Part shown: positions 39,344-51,557 of the stretch, one piece after another
How the letters are laid out: each line of letters starts with the position of its first letter
Numbering within the stretch: position 1 is the stretch's first letter
Assembly (NCBI GenBank): GCA_905250025.1
Contig: CAJNOJ010000012.1
Location: 1 to 64,000 of the forward strand
Source: Adineta ricciae
Taxonomy: Eukaryota > Rotifera > Eurotatoria > Adinetida > Adinetidae
Length of the DNA: 64,000 nt
Direction: 5' to 3'
The notes under the pieces: generated by a model
Seen by the model: only the letters and a program-made list of their open reading frames with translations
Databases searched by the model: none
What the model was told of the DNA's origin: nothing
Translations under genes and position numbers: made by a program

Positions 39344-41326
39344 TCTTGTTGATTTACGTACACAGAGTATTGAAATGAACGAAAACCTTCAATTTGAATG
39401 CCAAACGTTAGATAACCCAATTGTGCGAATGCGAAGAAGATGATGAAAAACATCAATGCAAAACCTGATATATCTCTGGCACATTTGGTCAATGTTTGAC
39501 TTAATTGTGTCATTGTTTTATTAAAACTGACGTATTTGAAGATCTAAATGACGACTTCGTTATTGAGCTGCAAGTCGCATATCAATCGACATACTTTAAT
39601 CCATGCAAGAAAGATTGTTGCACTGATGATATTATTGAATTGATATTGCCAGTAGCAAAGAAATGTGAAGTCACTGAATTGTCCATTTTGTGTCTGTAAT
39701 AATTCATCGAGTAAATTATTAACTTGAACTTGACGATAGATATTGAATGCCATGCAAACATACGATAAAATGATGACGATTAAATCCAAACAATTCATTA
39801 CGGATCCAAAATATTGCGATTTCATGGTTTTGATCTACATAAAAAAAGATGATACACGTTGTATTCACTGTCATAGTCACTGTAATACACTTACTTCGAG
39901 CATTTCTTCGATTGTGTAGTAGACGACGAAGAGTGCCAGAAGAATTTCACAACTGAGAACAAAATAATCGAAGATATTGACATAACGAAGTAGTTTAACT
40001 GCGCGAAATTTATATGAAGTAACAACACCACCAACAGCTGGAAATTCAAACAATAATCTACATAGATGATACGATATACGGCATATGTTTCACTGGAAAT
40101 CCAAATCACTCACTGCACTTGACAGAATAGATTAAGATTGGCATTGTAAACTGTGAAGTCAAGGATAATTGCTCGAGTACCAAGTGTGATCCAAAGACTA
40201 TGACAATCCACAACGATCGAACTAGTGTTTTTCTTTTACTCGTCTTACTTTTCCTTCAATTCAGCGATTTGACTTTTGAATTCTTCTTGAGATGAAGCAA
40301 ATGTATGAATATAACCACCCTGATCGTATTCACCCACTTTTCCTGTTGTACGAAATCCGAACAATGAAGTTGATGGAGAATATTTAAACCTAAAGAGTTT
40401 CAAAAGCATGAAATCGATAGCTTAGAACGCTTCGGAAACACATACGCTTCAACAGTGCAATTATCTGCATCAAGATTTTCACACGGACCAAATGAATTCT
40501 TTTCTTCAAATGCCGGTGCGTATGAATTCATGCAGAATTTGATTTCATGCTTAAAATCATTCGCCACAATGCAAGAATTATTACGCACTTTCTTCTGCCG
40601 CATTTGAATCGCTCCTAACAGTCGATTCTCATACAGAATATAACCATAGTCACTAACATTATCATCATTGTACCATGTCTCGGTGAAAAAACCAGGGGCA
40701 GCAATATCATTCATATACTAAATGCTAATAGTTGTCACACAGTGTTGTCTGAAGGGGAATATCTTACCTGCCAGAATTCATCAATATGAGCGAGTTGGGT
40801 AAACGATGGACCTGTTTTATTGTTCGATTCGTCAGTCATATGAGCATCGACAAAAACACCTTTTAAGCCTTGCGTTAATGTGTACATATTTGGATTGACC
40901 ATACCGAAGACCACTGAAAAATTCTACGTTAGGAGATAGTCATTGGATCAATTTTTTTCCTTACCAATCGATAGAATCGAAACAAAAATCAGATAAATAG
41001 CCAATTCTCGAATGGTTGTCTTAGCATACGCACTCAAATCTTCTTCACAATTGATATTTTCCGTTTGTTGCGTTGCCCAAAGTTCTTGAACAAACGCACA
41101 AATCTTTTTTCACTCGGCAAACACGAGAAATCTTACTTCGAATGCATCGAAAGAGATATCTACACGGATTACTTCCATTTTCATATCGTCTAACATTGTA
41201 ATGTCCTTGATTTTTCGAATTCGCAAATGCTCCACTAACATAAGAGTCATTTTCCGAACTGTTCGATGCTGCATCGAGATAATTCAATGGTGGTGGCGAA
41301 CGAATATGTTGTTGTTCAACAAACAT
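38323..41326 (-). CDS. PKD2: polycystin-2 (TRPP cation channel)
   Basis: Six-helix TRP-type cation channel of ER and cilium. The start at 41326 opens a disordered N-terminus. A 52-nt intron then joins to [13 protein letters not shown] and the S1 helix [20 protein letters not shown]. The extracellular polycystin (TOP) domain is clear: [43 protein letters not shown], and a GYIHTF block. S2-S5 include [20 protein letters not shown] and [20 protein letters not shown]. The pore loop, split by an intron, reads [21 protein letters not shown]6 is [20 protein letters not shown]. Two EF-hands follow (38887-38924 and 38787-38822), then a coiled coil ([20 protein letters not shown]). The filter has LGS where vertebrate PKD2 has LGD. 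About twelve short introns. It is smaller than human PKD2, with shorter N and C tails. Confidence 0.93.
39311..39339. repeat. (AG)n microsatellite in a PKD2 intron
   Basis: A near-perfect AG run that reads as CT on the coding strand. It lies in the intron splitting the pore-loop coding sequence, upstream of the acceptor at about 39285. Confidence 0.9.
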
Positions 41327-42154
41327 TCTGAACTAGTATGAACTCTCTCTGTTACTTACTTAGATGGTGAAAGAATGCGAATGTTTTTGCGCAGAATATG
41401 AGAAAAACTTCATTTGCCATCGACGTCATCTTATTAGTTTTTTTTTCTCTAGTTCCAAGTCTCCCAAAAGAATAGTGAATGAAACATACCCGATTGACGA
41501 CATAAGGTAAGAATGTCGATAGGACAATACCTACGGGAGAAGAATATCGATGAAATAAGCAGGTAAATATCATTTTTAATACTAAAAAACTTCGAGTATA
41601 GATGGAAAAATACTAATCAAACTCTTCTGTTTCTGAAACAAAGTAACGCTATTAATTATCAGAGGAATTGCGTTTTGATCAAAAATGTTGATGATAAATG
41701 AAAGTACGGTTTTGTACTGGTAGAAAAAAAAAGCCAAACTGTAGACTAATGTACTTACTAACAAAATCCAAGAGGACATTTACTTCCGGTGATATGACAT
41801 GGGCGATTAAATATCTTGAAAAAAAAAAGAATAACGAAAATTTAATCCGATAATGGAAGATTATTGAGACAAGCGTATGCCATCTACTGCCATCTATTGC
41901 ATTGAAATTGCAATGGTTAAATTATTTCGCATGATGCGATGATTCAGATGGTGAGATAGTCCAAATCTGGCCAATGAAAATTTCAATAAACGACGCGTCA
42001 CATCGAAGCGTTTGTGTATGTATACACAAATGAAGTAAAAGTATTTGTAAGAAAAAAAAAGGCGAAGAGAAAAATTCTAGTAAATACTCAAATATGTTGT
42101 CTTCTTGTGATTTGTTTTATTGCAGATAAAAGCGACAGAAACAAAAGCAATCGA
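41327..42154. promoter_or_regulatory. divergent intergenic region, PKD2 (-) and RAB11 (+)
   Basis: About 830 bp between two divergent start codons, presumably carrying both promoters. It is AT-rich. Some minus-strand frames (41352-41779) are hydrophobic but match nothing. Confidence 0.45.
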
Positions 42155-43089
<935 letters not shown>

Positions 43090-43739
43090 ATATAACATTT
43101 CGTTTTTTCTTTCTCTTCTTTCAGCTTATTAATCAATCGTTGAAAACTTTATTATTTCTTTTCTTTATCACATGTAATTGGAGTCGTGTTTCTTTTCTTT
43201 TTTTTTTCTCTCTCTTCTTTGTCGCTCAGCTTTGATTGTCACACCAAACTTTTTCATTAAAAGAAACTGGTTCACTTTTTCTGACGAGAGAAAAATAACA
43301 ATTCTTCACGTCAATGTGTCCAACGGAATACTTAGCATAGACGTGAACTTGTTTGTTTTATTTTTCGTTTCTATCTGACTGTGAAATGCGTTCGACGTGA
43401 CTGATTTTTATTTCCCTATTTCACATTTTCTTTTTTGCGCAGAGTATGTCATACATTCTTCTTTCTTTCTTCCCCTTTCTCTTCTATTTCTTGCGTATAA
43501 AACAAAGCATTGAAAGTAAAACGAGCCTATACATATGAAACAACGTTCGCACAACCAAATCAAACAGTTCAGTGCTTCCAAACTAAAGATACGTCTGGCA
43601 TGGCAGTGATGATTTAAACAAATTCGACTGATGACAACGGAAAAGAGGAGAAAAATCCATTTCTTTATTATCTGAAGAAATGTCGACATTATTCTGTTAG
43701 GAACATTCGTGCGTTTTTTTTTACATAAAGAAAAATATT
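43090..43739. other. convergent 3' flanks of RAB11 and the next gene
   Basis: T-rich sequence after the RAB11 stop, with no recognised gene. Cys-rich minus-strand frames here look random. Confidence 0.45.
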
Positions 43740-44288
43740 CTACATAGAATCAAGATGAGTAAGCCAGTCCTTACATTTGTCTTGATATGTATTCATTGAT
43801 AATCGGGGTGGATTATCAACAATGAAAAGTGGCTTGCCATCGATCGTCAGCAATTTATTGTCTGTTTTCATTAACGATGGATGATAGCCACTTTCTGAAA
43901 GATCAAAAAAACTTCCGTACAACGAGTAACGTGATGAAGAACCACCGGGAGATTGAGTGCCATTATATGGATCAAGTAATCCCATACCACAGTTGATAAC
44001 AGAAGTCGAAGATTGTAAGCCGAGAGATTTCTCATGTAAGAGATAATTGTTCGGATAGGAATGTGATCGTGTGATGGAACTTTTGTATGAATTTGATGAC
44101 GAATAATGAATAGTACCACAAAGATCTTTGTAAGCTTGCCCGTGATTAGGTAAACTTAGTGAGCGTGTCAACACGCTCGCTGTGGGAGGGTTTTTTATTA
44201 GCTCATCAGAGGTACTGTAATCTTCTGACGAACATATATTGATCACAAACATCGGCATATGATCTGCCGCACGTATTGTAGTTGCCAT
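43740..44288 (-). CDS. orphan protein, 182 aa
   Basis: Single-exon frame with no recognised domain. It starts MATTIRAADHMPMFVINICS and is rich in Ser, Tyr and Asn, with SLSLPNHGQAYKDLCG and SHSYPNNYLLHEKSLG segments. A more ordered-looking C-terminal stretch follows (LLTIDGKPLFIVDNPPRLSM), ending in WLTHLDSM. There is no signal peptide or membrane helix. Base use and an uninterrupted 182 codons favour a real lineage-specific gene, but it could carry extra 5' exons upstream. Confidence 0.5.
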   Translation of the reverse strand: MATTIRAADHMPMFVINICSSEDYSTSDELIKNPPTASVLTRSLSLPNHGQAYKDLCGTIHYSSSNSYKSSITRSHSYPNNYLLHEKSLGLQSSTSVINCGMGLLDPYNGTQSPGGSSSRYSLYGSFFDLSESGYHPSLMKTDNKLLTIDGKPLFIVDNPPRLSMNTYQDKCKDWLTHLDSM

Positions 44289-44777
44289 GATCTATGCAAT
44301 AAAGAGAGCGAAGTATGAGAAAATCAATTCAATGTGCTCAATTATTATTTGTTGGAGATTTTCCAATACATATCGACTTTGGAGAAAGACATGCTTCCTT
44401 TCTAATGTGAATATGTCATTGAGTATAGAATTCTTTTCTAACTTTCGAAATAATTAAGTTAGACAACGTTTCTTACAGCATCACGTTTTTCTTTCTCTCA
44501 TTTTCAAAATATTCTTCTATTGTGTGGAACGGGGAATTCTACTTACTTCAGTAGATTTCGCTGATAAGTTTTCTCTGCATAGTTTGATCGTTTAAAGTCA
44601 ATTACAGTGACATATCCCAGAAGGAAGATGCTCGACTTCTCCTTCGAAGATCTGATCGTTGATTCTAAACGAAAGAGAGTGAGAGTGGGAAGCAGAAATG
44701 ATAAAATCTTCTTTTCAATATATTCACTGACACTCAGAGATCTACTAATATATGGAATATATAAATAGACATAGAAA

Positions 44778-44809
<32 letters not shown>

Positions 44810-45735
44810 GGAGGAAGGGAGAAACTTGAGTAGTCTCGAATTACTAGAAGAGAAACGGATTGACGATTCTCAGTAATTTTCATCCGGATTTAAAGTGTTC
44901 ATATCAAATGATATACTTCAGATGTTACATATCAAAACGATGTTCATAGATCTTCTAAAATCATTAACCGGATGTATGTAGAGAACTTATATTATTTTTT
45001 CGAGTCTAATTGTCTTCCTTTCAATTAAGAGTTTCATCTAACCAGCTTCTTTTTAAGCATCCAACTCAAATTATAAGTTAGTCAAGATTTTTTTTTCTCG
45101 TTCGCAGGAAAAGATTAAAGAGGAGATGTGGTATACCTCGTATTGGTTAGAAACAACATGGAAATCGAGTTAAGGTTAAGTCCTATTATGATTCGATCGA
45201 ACAGATAGTATGTTGTGCATAAAAATGAATGTCTATTAAATCCTGATGGAAGTTACGCGTAGTTTTTTCTCGATCGTGACATACTAGATTTCCTTTCATG
45301 ACCTGCGGAATGAAAGTGCATGATAGATATTAATTGATAGTGATATTAAAATAAATATTTTTTGTTTTTCGTGAACTTTATTAAAGTATATGTTAGATTG
45401 ATCACATACATTATCAGTATGTTCGTTTTTCTCTTGATCTTATGATAATCACCTAGAAATCTCCAGGGAATTTTGTAGATTTCATCAGTCCGGATGAGCA
45501 TTCTGTTCGTGATATTTAAACAGGCCTTTTTGTCCTGAAAAAACAAGTTCGAAGAGTTGTCTATCATGCAATGTGGAAATACCGTGTGGATCGTCATTGA
45601 CATTTAGTTGTTCTCCTCTTTCTGCTAGTTCATCAGCGATGAAATGTGTTTCATATTGGAAGACGAAAAACGTGAAGCAATGTTTTATTTCATATGCAAG
45701 AAAACAACAAAAACACATATTCATTCTATAGCTAA
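44289..45735. other. 1.4-kb region without a confident gene
   Basis: It contains a GA microsatellite (44779-44804). Two overlapping minus-strand frames at about 45346-45724 look partly protein-like (FIADELAERGEQLNVNDDPH; RMLIRTDEIYKIPWRFLGDY) but match nothing I know and lack a clear start. They may be a relic or chance. The 3' UTR of the Gln-rich gene also lies here. Confidence 0.4.
44779..44804. repeat. (GA)n microsatellite
   Basis: Perfect GA dinucleotide run, in an intergenic position. Confidence 0.9.
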
Positions 45736-47642
45736 TTAAACTCGAGTATGTCCATTACCCATAACTAATACTTGTTGTTGTTGTTGTTGTTGCTGCTGCT
45801 GCTGCTGTTGTTGATTCAAGTCTACATTGTTGTCACTAGCAACAATTCGAACACCATGCTGCGGTTGGCCTTGGTATGGATAGGACATTGATTGTGGATA
45901 ATAAGCGGGCATTTGAGCTTGCGGTGATGAAGCAGCAGATCTCGATAATTGTGGAACTTGTTGTTGTTGTTGTTGTTGTTTCGAGATGTCTTGTTGGCTT
46001 GGAAGAAATTGAGCAGAGCTTTGAAAGGCTCCGTTTTGATGTTTTTGGGTAATATATTGTCGAACAAGTTGAGGATCGATTTGACCGTGTGGGTCTTGTT
46101 GTTGCAGCGCACTCCAATCAATAATCGGTTCGGCAAATACAGGTGCAAAGGATTGTTGATAGGACGGTTGATGAAGTGCACCATAAGATTGTGAACGTGT
46201 TAATTCAGGCTGTGGAGGATGTAATTGATGAAAAGCAGTACTATAATTAGCTCGTGGTGGTTGACTATCGGAACCGATACGTTGTCGACCAGATGCTTCA
46301 CGATGTGTCAAATCAACGGCTGGATGCCATTGTTTCGGAAGAGTGAATTGTTGTTGTTGTTGCTGCTGTTGTTGAGGATTGTTCACGGCCGAAGGTGTTG
46401 GTATTAGACGTGAATTGATAGCACTGGCTACTTCACGTACTTCTGAATCATTAACTTGTTGATTTTCAGCTCCTAAGCTTGTGATAAAAAATTCGATACG
46501 CTTGCCAGTTGTTGTGACGTACTCATAACGACGTTGCGGCTCGATGGTGCGGACATGTTGAATATTAATTGGTGATTTTTGTTCGTTAGTCGATGGGCCT
46601 TGACGGTATAGTGGCGGCTGTTTCAATGGCACGCGCGGTGGTGGCGCAGGTATGTTATCGTGTTCATGGCGATGTTGAGAATTGGTCGGTGATTGTTGTT
46701 GCGAACGAAATTTCGATAAAATTTCTGGATCATCGATAACATACTCTCGAAGAATGGTACCGTTAGGTTGCTTGATTTCTCGAGCTGTCACACCTGACAT
46801 CTTGATTAAATCATGTATGTCCTCGATAGCCATCGGATTCCCATCTTCATCAACCACTTCATATTGAACATTGGGTGGTGCTTTCGGTTGGTTAACTGGT
46901 GGAGTAATCGGAGGTAAGGGATCATGTCGATAGCGGTTGTCTTCACTTTCCCGATGAATCCGATGCACTTCTTCATCAGCTTCATCAGCTGAATTCAAGC
47001 GTCGCATATTGTTCTGCGATAGTGCTTGAGAATGAATACTAGTCATATGACTTAAATTCGAAGTTGAGAGCGCAGAATATGGAGAAGGCATTTCCAGATT
47101 AGGTCGATGAATAGACGACGAATCACTTGGCAGACGCATATTTCTTCCGTGTGATTCGTCGGTTTGCCTTGTTGAAGGTCGACGTGATGTTGGTGCTGTA
47201 TTGTTACTGGACGGTGACGACGATGCTGGTGATGCCATAACACTTGTAAAAGTTTTCTGTTCAAATTTGGCTTTGATTTGGGCAAATTTATTCTTCGATG
47301 ATTGTTGATCATCATCTGAACCTGTAGTTGACGACGTGGAATCTAATGCCGGCTTGATCTCTTTCAATAACGTTGGATCTTCGATGATATATTCTAAATG
47401 ATCACAGATGAATTTATAGAAGAAGAAGAGAAAAACGAATCTTTCACTCCATTACCTCGCACAATTGTTCCGTCTGCTTGTTTTATTTCACGTATATTTG
47501 ACGCATAGTTTCTCCAGTTATCACCATAACGATGTTTTATGGTATCGGCATCATAACGGGCAATTTGATCATCGGAAAACAATTGATCGTCATTGCTATG
47601 CATTGATGAGTATGAGATCTGAGGATTAGGTCTTGATGTCAT
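45736..47642 (-). CDS. Gln-rich low-complexity protein with a duplicated REIKQ...REY motif
   Basis: Unrecognised protein of about 600 residues from two exons joined across an intron at about 47400-47455 (GTAATGG to CATTTAG). The N-terminus is acidic and polar. The unit REIKQADGTIVREYIIEDP (starting about residue 50 and spanning the splice site) recurs further on as REIKQPNGTILREYVIDDP, followed in both by a short hydrophobic/Lys stretch. A third, weaker relative is YEYVTTTGKRIEFFITSL. The second half has several poly-Gln runs (46348-46374, 45959-45980, 45771-45812) and many aromatic/Gln residues, like a prion-like or transcription-coactivator region. It ends VLVMGNGHTRV. Function is unknown; the repeat suggests a small beta-hairpin module. 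Confidence 0.6.
45771..45812. repeat. CAG/CAA repeat coding poly-Gln
   Basis: Mixed CAA and CAG codons on the minus strand give 14 consecutive Gln near the C-terminus. Two shorter runs occur at 45959-45980 and 46348-46374. Confidence 0.85.
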
Positions 47643-48010
47643 TTTGTTGCTATGTTGCTCTATGTGAATTCAGCTCGTTACTTCGATGAACAGGAGGAGA
47701 CGAGACACGAAAAAAAAAGATATTGCTGTGCATTAGTGCGTGACGAATCACCTGTATGGTTGAATGTGAGACATTAATGAAGAAAAAAACATATAGACTG
47801 AATTTCTTCATTGCATTGCAATTTCGATCAATATTCTCCCATTGTGTTCAACGAAACACGACAAAACATTCTCTGAGTTTATGAGCATCTATTATACCGT
47901 GTTCTTTCTAATCTTTTAATCAATTTTCTCATACAAAACAGAGAAGAGAAAAAAAAACGAGTAACGACCAACAGCAAAAAATCTATAACAAAATACAAAA
48001 ACAAGTCATT
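47643..48010. other. intergenic between mS38 stop and the Gln-rich gene start
   Basis: AT-rich, about 370 bp, with no other feature seen. It probably contains the promoter of the Gln-rich gene. Confidence 0.45.
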
Positions 48011-48722
48011 CTATTCAATTTTCAGTCGGTTGATATCATCACGGATTTGCTCATATATCGGCGACACATGATAACCGTAGAACTTCGCTTTCTCCAGCTC
48101 ACGTTTGACATAATGTTCAGCATTGAACTGATCCGCTTTGCCGAGAATAATTGCGTTTTCCATTTCGAACAATTTCCCACGACGTTTGATCTTTTCGCGA
48201 AGTTTTTTCAAAAGATCGTATTTGAATTTTTTCAACCATTTCTTGCGATGATGTAAACGCATTCGACGTGCACGATATCGAACTGTATTCGACAAACGAC
48301 TGGGATGATTACGTACACGTCGTTGACGCTTATAACGATAGTTTGTCGATGTCCAAGCACATTGAACTTTGTCGATTCTTGTCGACGGACAATCATAGTA
48401 AAGTAAATCATCGTACAACGAACATTTATCGACGATTGACACTGTATTTGATGAAATAATCGAAGAAGGAAGTCTTGCTGGCATCGGTGTAGTTTGAGAC
48501 GACGGCAATTGACGAGGTAATGGTATCCGAATATTAGCAGGTGTATATCCAATCGGTGGAGAGATGCTCGCTAAAGCAGAAAGAACAATCTCATCAGATT
48601 TCTTATTCAATATGCCTGTTCATACTTGATAATGGTGTCATGCTCAGTCGTCGGTAGAAACACGCCCCGAACTGTTTTCCTCCCGTTGACAAATTCAAAC
48701 ATTTTCGTAAAAATAAAGCCAT
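48011..48722 (-). CDS. AURKAIP1: mitochondrial ribosomal protein mS38 (AURKAIP1-like)
   Basis: Small, very basic mitoribosomal protein. I place the start at 48722: MALFLRKCLNLSTGGKQFGA, rich in Arg, Leu and Ser and without acidic residues, a good mitochondrial targeting peptide. A 61-nt intron (GTATGA to TTTAG) joins in frame to TSISPPIGYTPANIRIP. The C-terminal third carries the family core: RYRARRMRLHHRKKWLKKFK, LREKIKRRGKLFE and HYVKRELEKAKFYGYHVSPI. The R-R-x-M-x-x-H-x-x-K-K pattern followed by the KRELEKAK segment matches mS38/AURKAIP1 (DUF1713). About 215 residues. The call rests on this C-terminal motif. Confidence 0.75.
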
Positions 48723-49467
48723 CTAAAGAACGAAAAACCAAATGATGATTATTCCACAAGCATAAGTATAATTTCAAGTCATTTTAGTTGTTCGCCTGAA
48801 TGTTCAAGTTTACTCATAATTTTTTGTTTCCTTGGCGTTCGTATACCAACGAGATCGAAATAACGCGCACATAATGTAGAAGAGAAGAAAAAAAAAAGGA
48901 AAAACAATGTAGATATCGATTTTTAAAACAAAAAAAAACAAAAGATAGACATAGCCTAATAAGAAGAGTAAGAAAGAAAAATATGAACCTATATGTATAA
49001 TATGCATCGCGTCCACTTAGATAATGGCTATGACAATTGGCATACACACGCACGAAAACAAGGAAATTCACATCGAAAAAGAAATGACAAGAGATGACGA
49101 AGTTGCGAGACCAGTTGTCATCATCATGTTTTGTTCTCTTCATCTATACATATATAAATATATATACAATTTGTAAAGAGAAAGAGACATATATATATAT
49201 ACGAAATTGAATAACAATCCAAAGAGCGGGAGAGAGAGAGAGCGAGAGAGAAAAACAAACGAAAATTATGTGACTTTGTTTTGATAGATGAACAGTAAAG
49301 AAACGAAGAAGAAGAAGAAGAGCAAATTGATAGTAGAGACAAAAGACTTTCGAAATGATATTAGTAATGTTTATACACAGTCCGAGATGTCGAAAACGCA
49401 AAATCAAACCAAAGGCAATGATTATCTCGAGAAGCAAAACCAGGCGGATCAAGAAGACTTAATAATG
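48723..49467. other. intergenic, about 0.75 kb
   Basis: It contains AT runs (49190-49200) and a GA-rich tract (49230-49250), plus the mS38 upstream region and TBPL1 3' flank. Hydrophobic minus-strand frames here are compositional. Confidence 0.45.
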
Positions 49468-50813
49468 TTATTCATTTTTAAGACTCGGTCTTCGACATTC
49501 GAATAATTGAGGATAGAATTCATTTATTGCTGTATTGATACGTTCGACGGACGGTGCTAAACAACACGAAGATAAAACTAGGGTTATGGATATTTTCTAA
49601 TGTATTCTTACCTGTCAATGTTACACTACCAGTAGTGAAAACTTTAAGAACTGCTTTATCGTTCAATCTGACTGTAGCACCCGGATGAATTTCGGGTTCA
49701 TAACTGAAATTTTTCGAAAGAAACCAACTGATTGCCGTTCGATGTGCATTATTTTCATTTACCTGACACATTCGGGGTACATTTGACTCAATTTAACAAT
49801 ATCAATCTGCCATGGCATCGAACATGTTGCGAGACAATTAACAATTCGATAATTTCGAAATTTTGTCTTGAATCCAAGCCGTTGTAGACATCGAGCAACC
49901 CGTCGGGCGGCACGTTGAGCATCATCCTCACTAAATTAACGTACAGACTCTCTTAGCAGTACGCACTATGATATGCTCAGCATACCTCGTTGTTCCTGTT
50001 ACTGTCACTTTGCCTGATGACCAGACGTTAGCTGAACAATATGGTTTGCGGATTTTCATCAAAACCATCTACAACAGAAAAGGAACAAAATATTTTTTTT
50101 TTCGTAAGTCGTGAAAATGAACGTACAGCATGGCCACGGTTATAGATAACATTTGCAGCTTCCATAGCTATCTTTCGGAGATTTAACTTACAACCAAGTG
50201 CAAATGTACAAACGATATTATTTACAAATAATTCTATTTCTGGATCTTGAGAATTATTCGGCGCATCAACATCAGTAATTGCCGAAGATGTCTAAAAAAA
50301 AGAATTCGTTTTTTTTTGTTATTTCGAAACAATCTCTGTATGTCTTTCTCTGTTCACCTTTTCTTCTACTGGTTCAGATATAGCTGGCGTCGCTAGTCGT
50401 CCGAGACTAGACGTATCAATACAAACACTTGATTGCAAATTTGAAATATTCACGGATGATGATGATGAGATCGACGGAACTTGACCAGTTATTGTCGTAT
50501 TACTATTATTGATTAATATACATGCTGGAGATACCTGACGTACTGTGTGTAAAGATTGACGAATAAGAGTTGTCGTTGTTGTTGCTGTTGTTGTTGATGA
50601 TGATGGTTGAGATGCCATGTAAATTGTCGGTGAATATTCATTTATAAGCGAAACAACCGTCGGTGTAGGAGTTGTTAGACGCCAGGAAGGATTTGTCGGA
50701 GAAGATGAAACAAGTGTATGATGATTATTTGGTGTGTTCATGATTTGAAAGCTAGGACGAACGACACTAGTAGACGATACTACTGACGAATTCACATTAG
50801 TTGTTGTAAACAT
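49468..50813 (-). CDS. TBPL1: TBP-like factor TBPL1 (TLF/TRF2)
   Basis: Metazoan TBP paralogue that drives TATA-less promoters. The first exon (50319-50813) encodes a 160-residue Ser/Thr-rich extension. After the intron the first TBP repeat reads VNNIVCTFALGCKLNLRKIA, ANVIYNRGHAV, VLMKIRKPYCSANVWSSGKV and VTGTTSEDDAQRAARRVARC. A linker FRNYRIVNCLATCSMPWQID follows. The second repeat reads SYEPEIHPGATVRLNDKAVL and KVFTTGSVTLT. The last exon, joined at TLT/APS, ends INEFYPQLFECRRPSLKNE. The phrases IVCTF...LNLRKIA, SSGK and SYEPEIHP fit TBPL1 better than TBP. Vertebrate TBPL1 lacks the long N-terminal extension. Five short introns. Confidence 0.92.
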
Positions 50814-51557
50814 AATGGTACGAAGTGTTTATCTGACAAAAATCTTTCTTTAATTTTAAATTATATTGACAGTACATATGTTGTTCTTTTTTTTTTTGAT
50901 TTCACTGTCTCCTATCTCGCAGCTGATGATTTCGATCGTTCTTATATAGTTGGTGGCTACCATGCGACATAGTCATGTGCCTCTCTACAAATCAAATTTT
51001 TTCTCGGAGGAGAATGGAAAAAAATGCGAAGAAAAAATGTCGTCGAAATCATTTTTTCATGAAGAAAATTCCGCTTTTGAAAGTTTTTTTTTTTTCATCG
51101 ATGCCTTTTATTGCGAAGAGAAATAATAAGGAAGTCATTTCGTTGGACGAAATGTTTCATTTTGAAGGACTTACTGGTCGAATATGTCATGAAAAAGTGA
51201 ATTGATCACTACCAATGCAGCGTTTCGTCGGAGATCATTCACGCAATCATTATTTCGTGCTGATTTCCATGCAAAGAAAAGTTAATTACTAATTCATTCG
51301 AAAATATTCGAGATAGAATTTTGCGTTTTCTCATACATATCAATTATTCTTGACTCCTACTCATTTCTTCTATTTTTCATCGAACTGATGACACATGGAT
51401 AGTAGAGCAGAAGTGACAGAGTGCAGTCAATAACAACACCCTTCTTTTAAAACCTAACTGTAAAACAATACTGGCAGATCGCACAGTCACACTGATCTTC
51501 TTCGATTTGTTCGTATTTGTAACATTGCATTTTCCAGCATTTAATATTGATCATCCA
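50814..51557. other. intergenic upstream of TBPL1
   Basis: AT-rich, about 0.75 kb. A Lys-rich plus-strand frame at 50975-51205 looks compositional. No gene is recognised. It likely holds the TBPL1 promoter. Confidence 0.45.

Noticed and set aside
43408-43689. 93-aa Cys-rich minus-strand ORF
   Set aside because: Cys spacing irregular, no signal peptide, lies in the convergent 3' flanks of RAB11 and the orphan.
45346-45724. Overlapping minus-strand ORFs downstream of the Gln-rich gene
   Set aside because: Some protein-like stretches, but no family match, no clear start and a location in or after the 3' UTR; kept only as a note.
48810-49452. Hydrophobic minus-strand ORFs upstream of mS38
   Set aside because: Compositional artefacts of A/GA-rich DNA; no conserved motif and no splice continuity.
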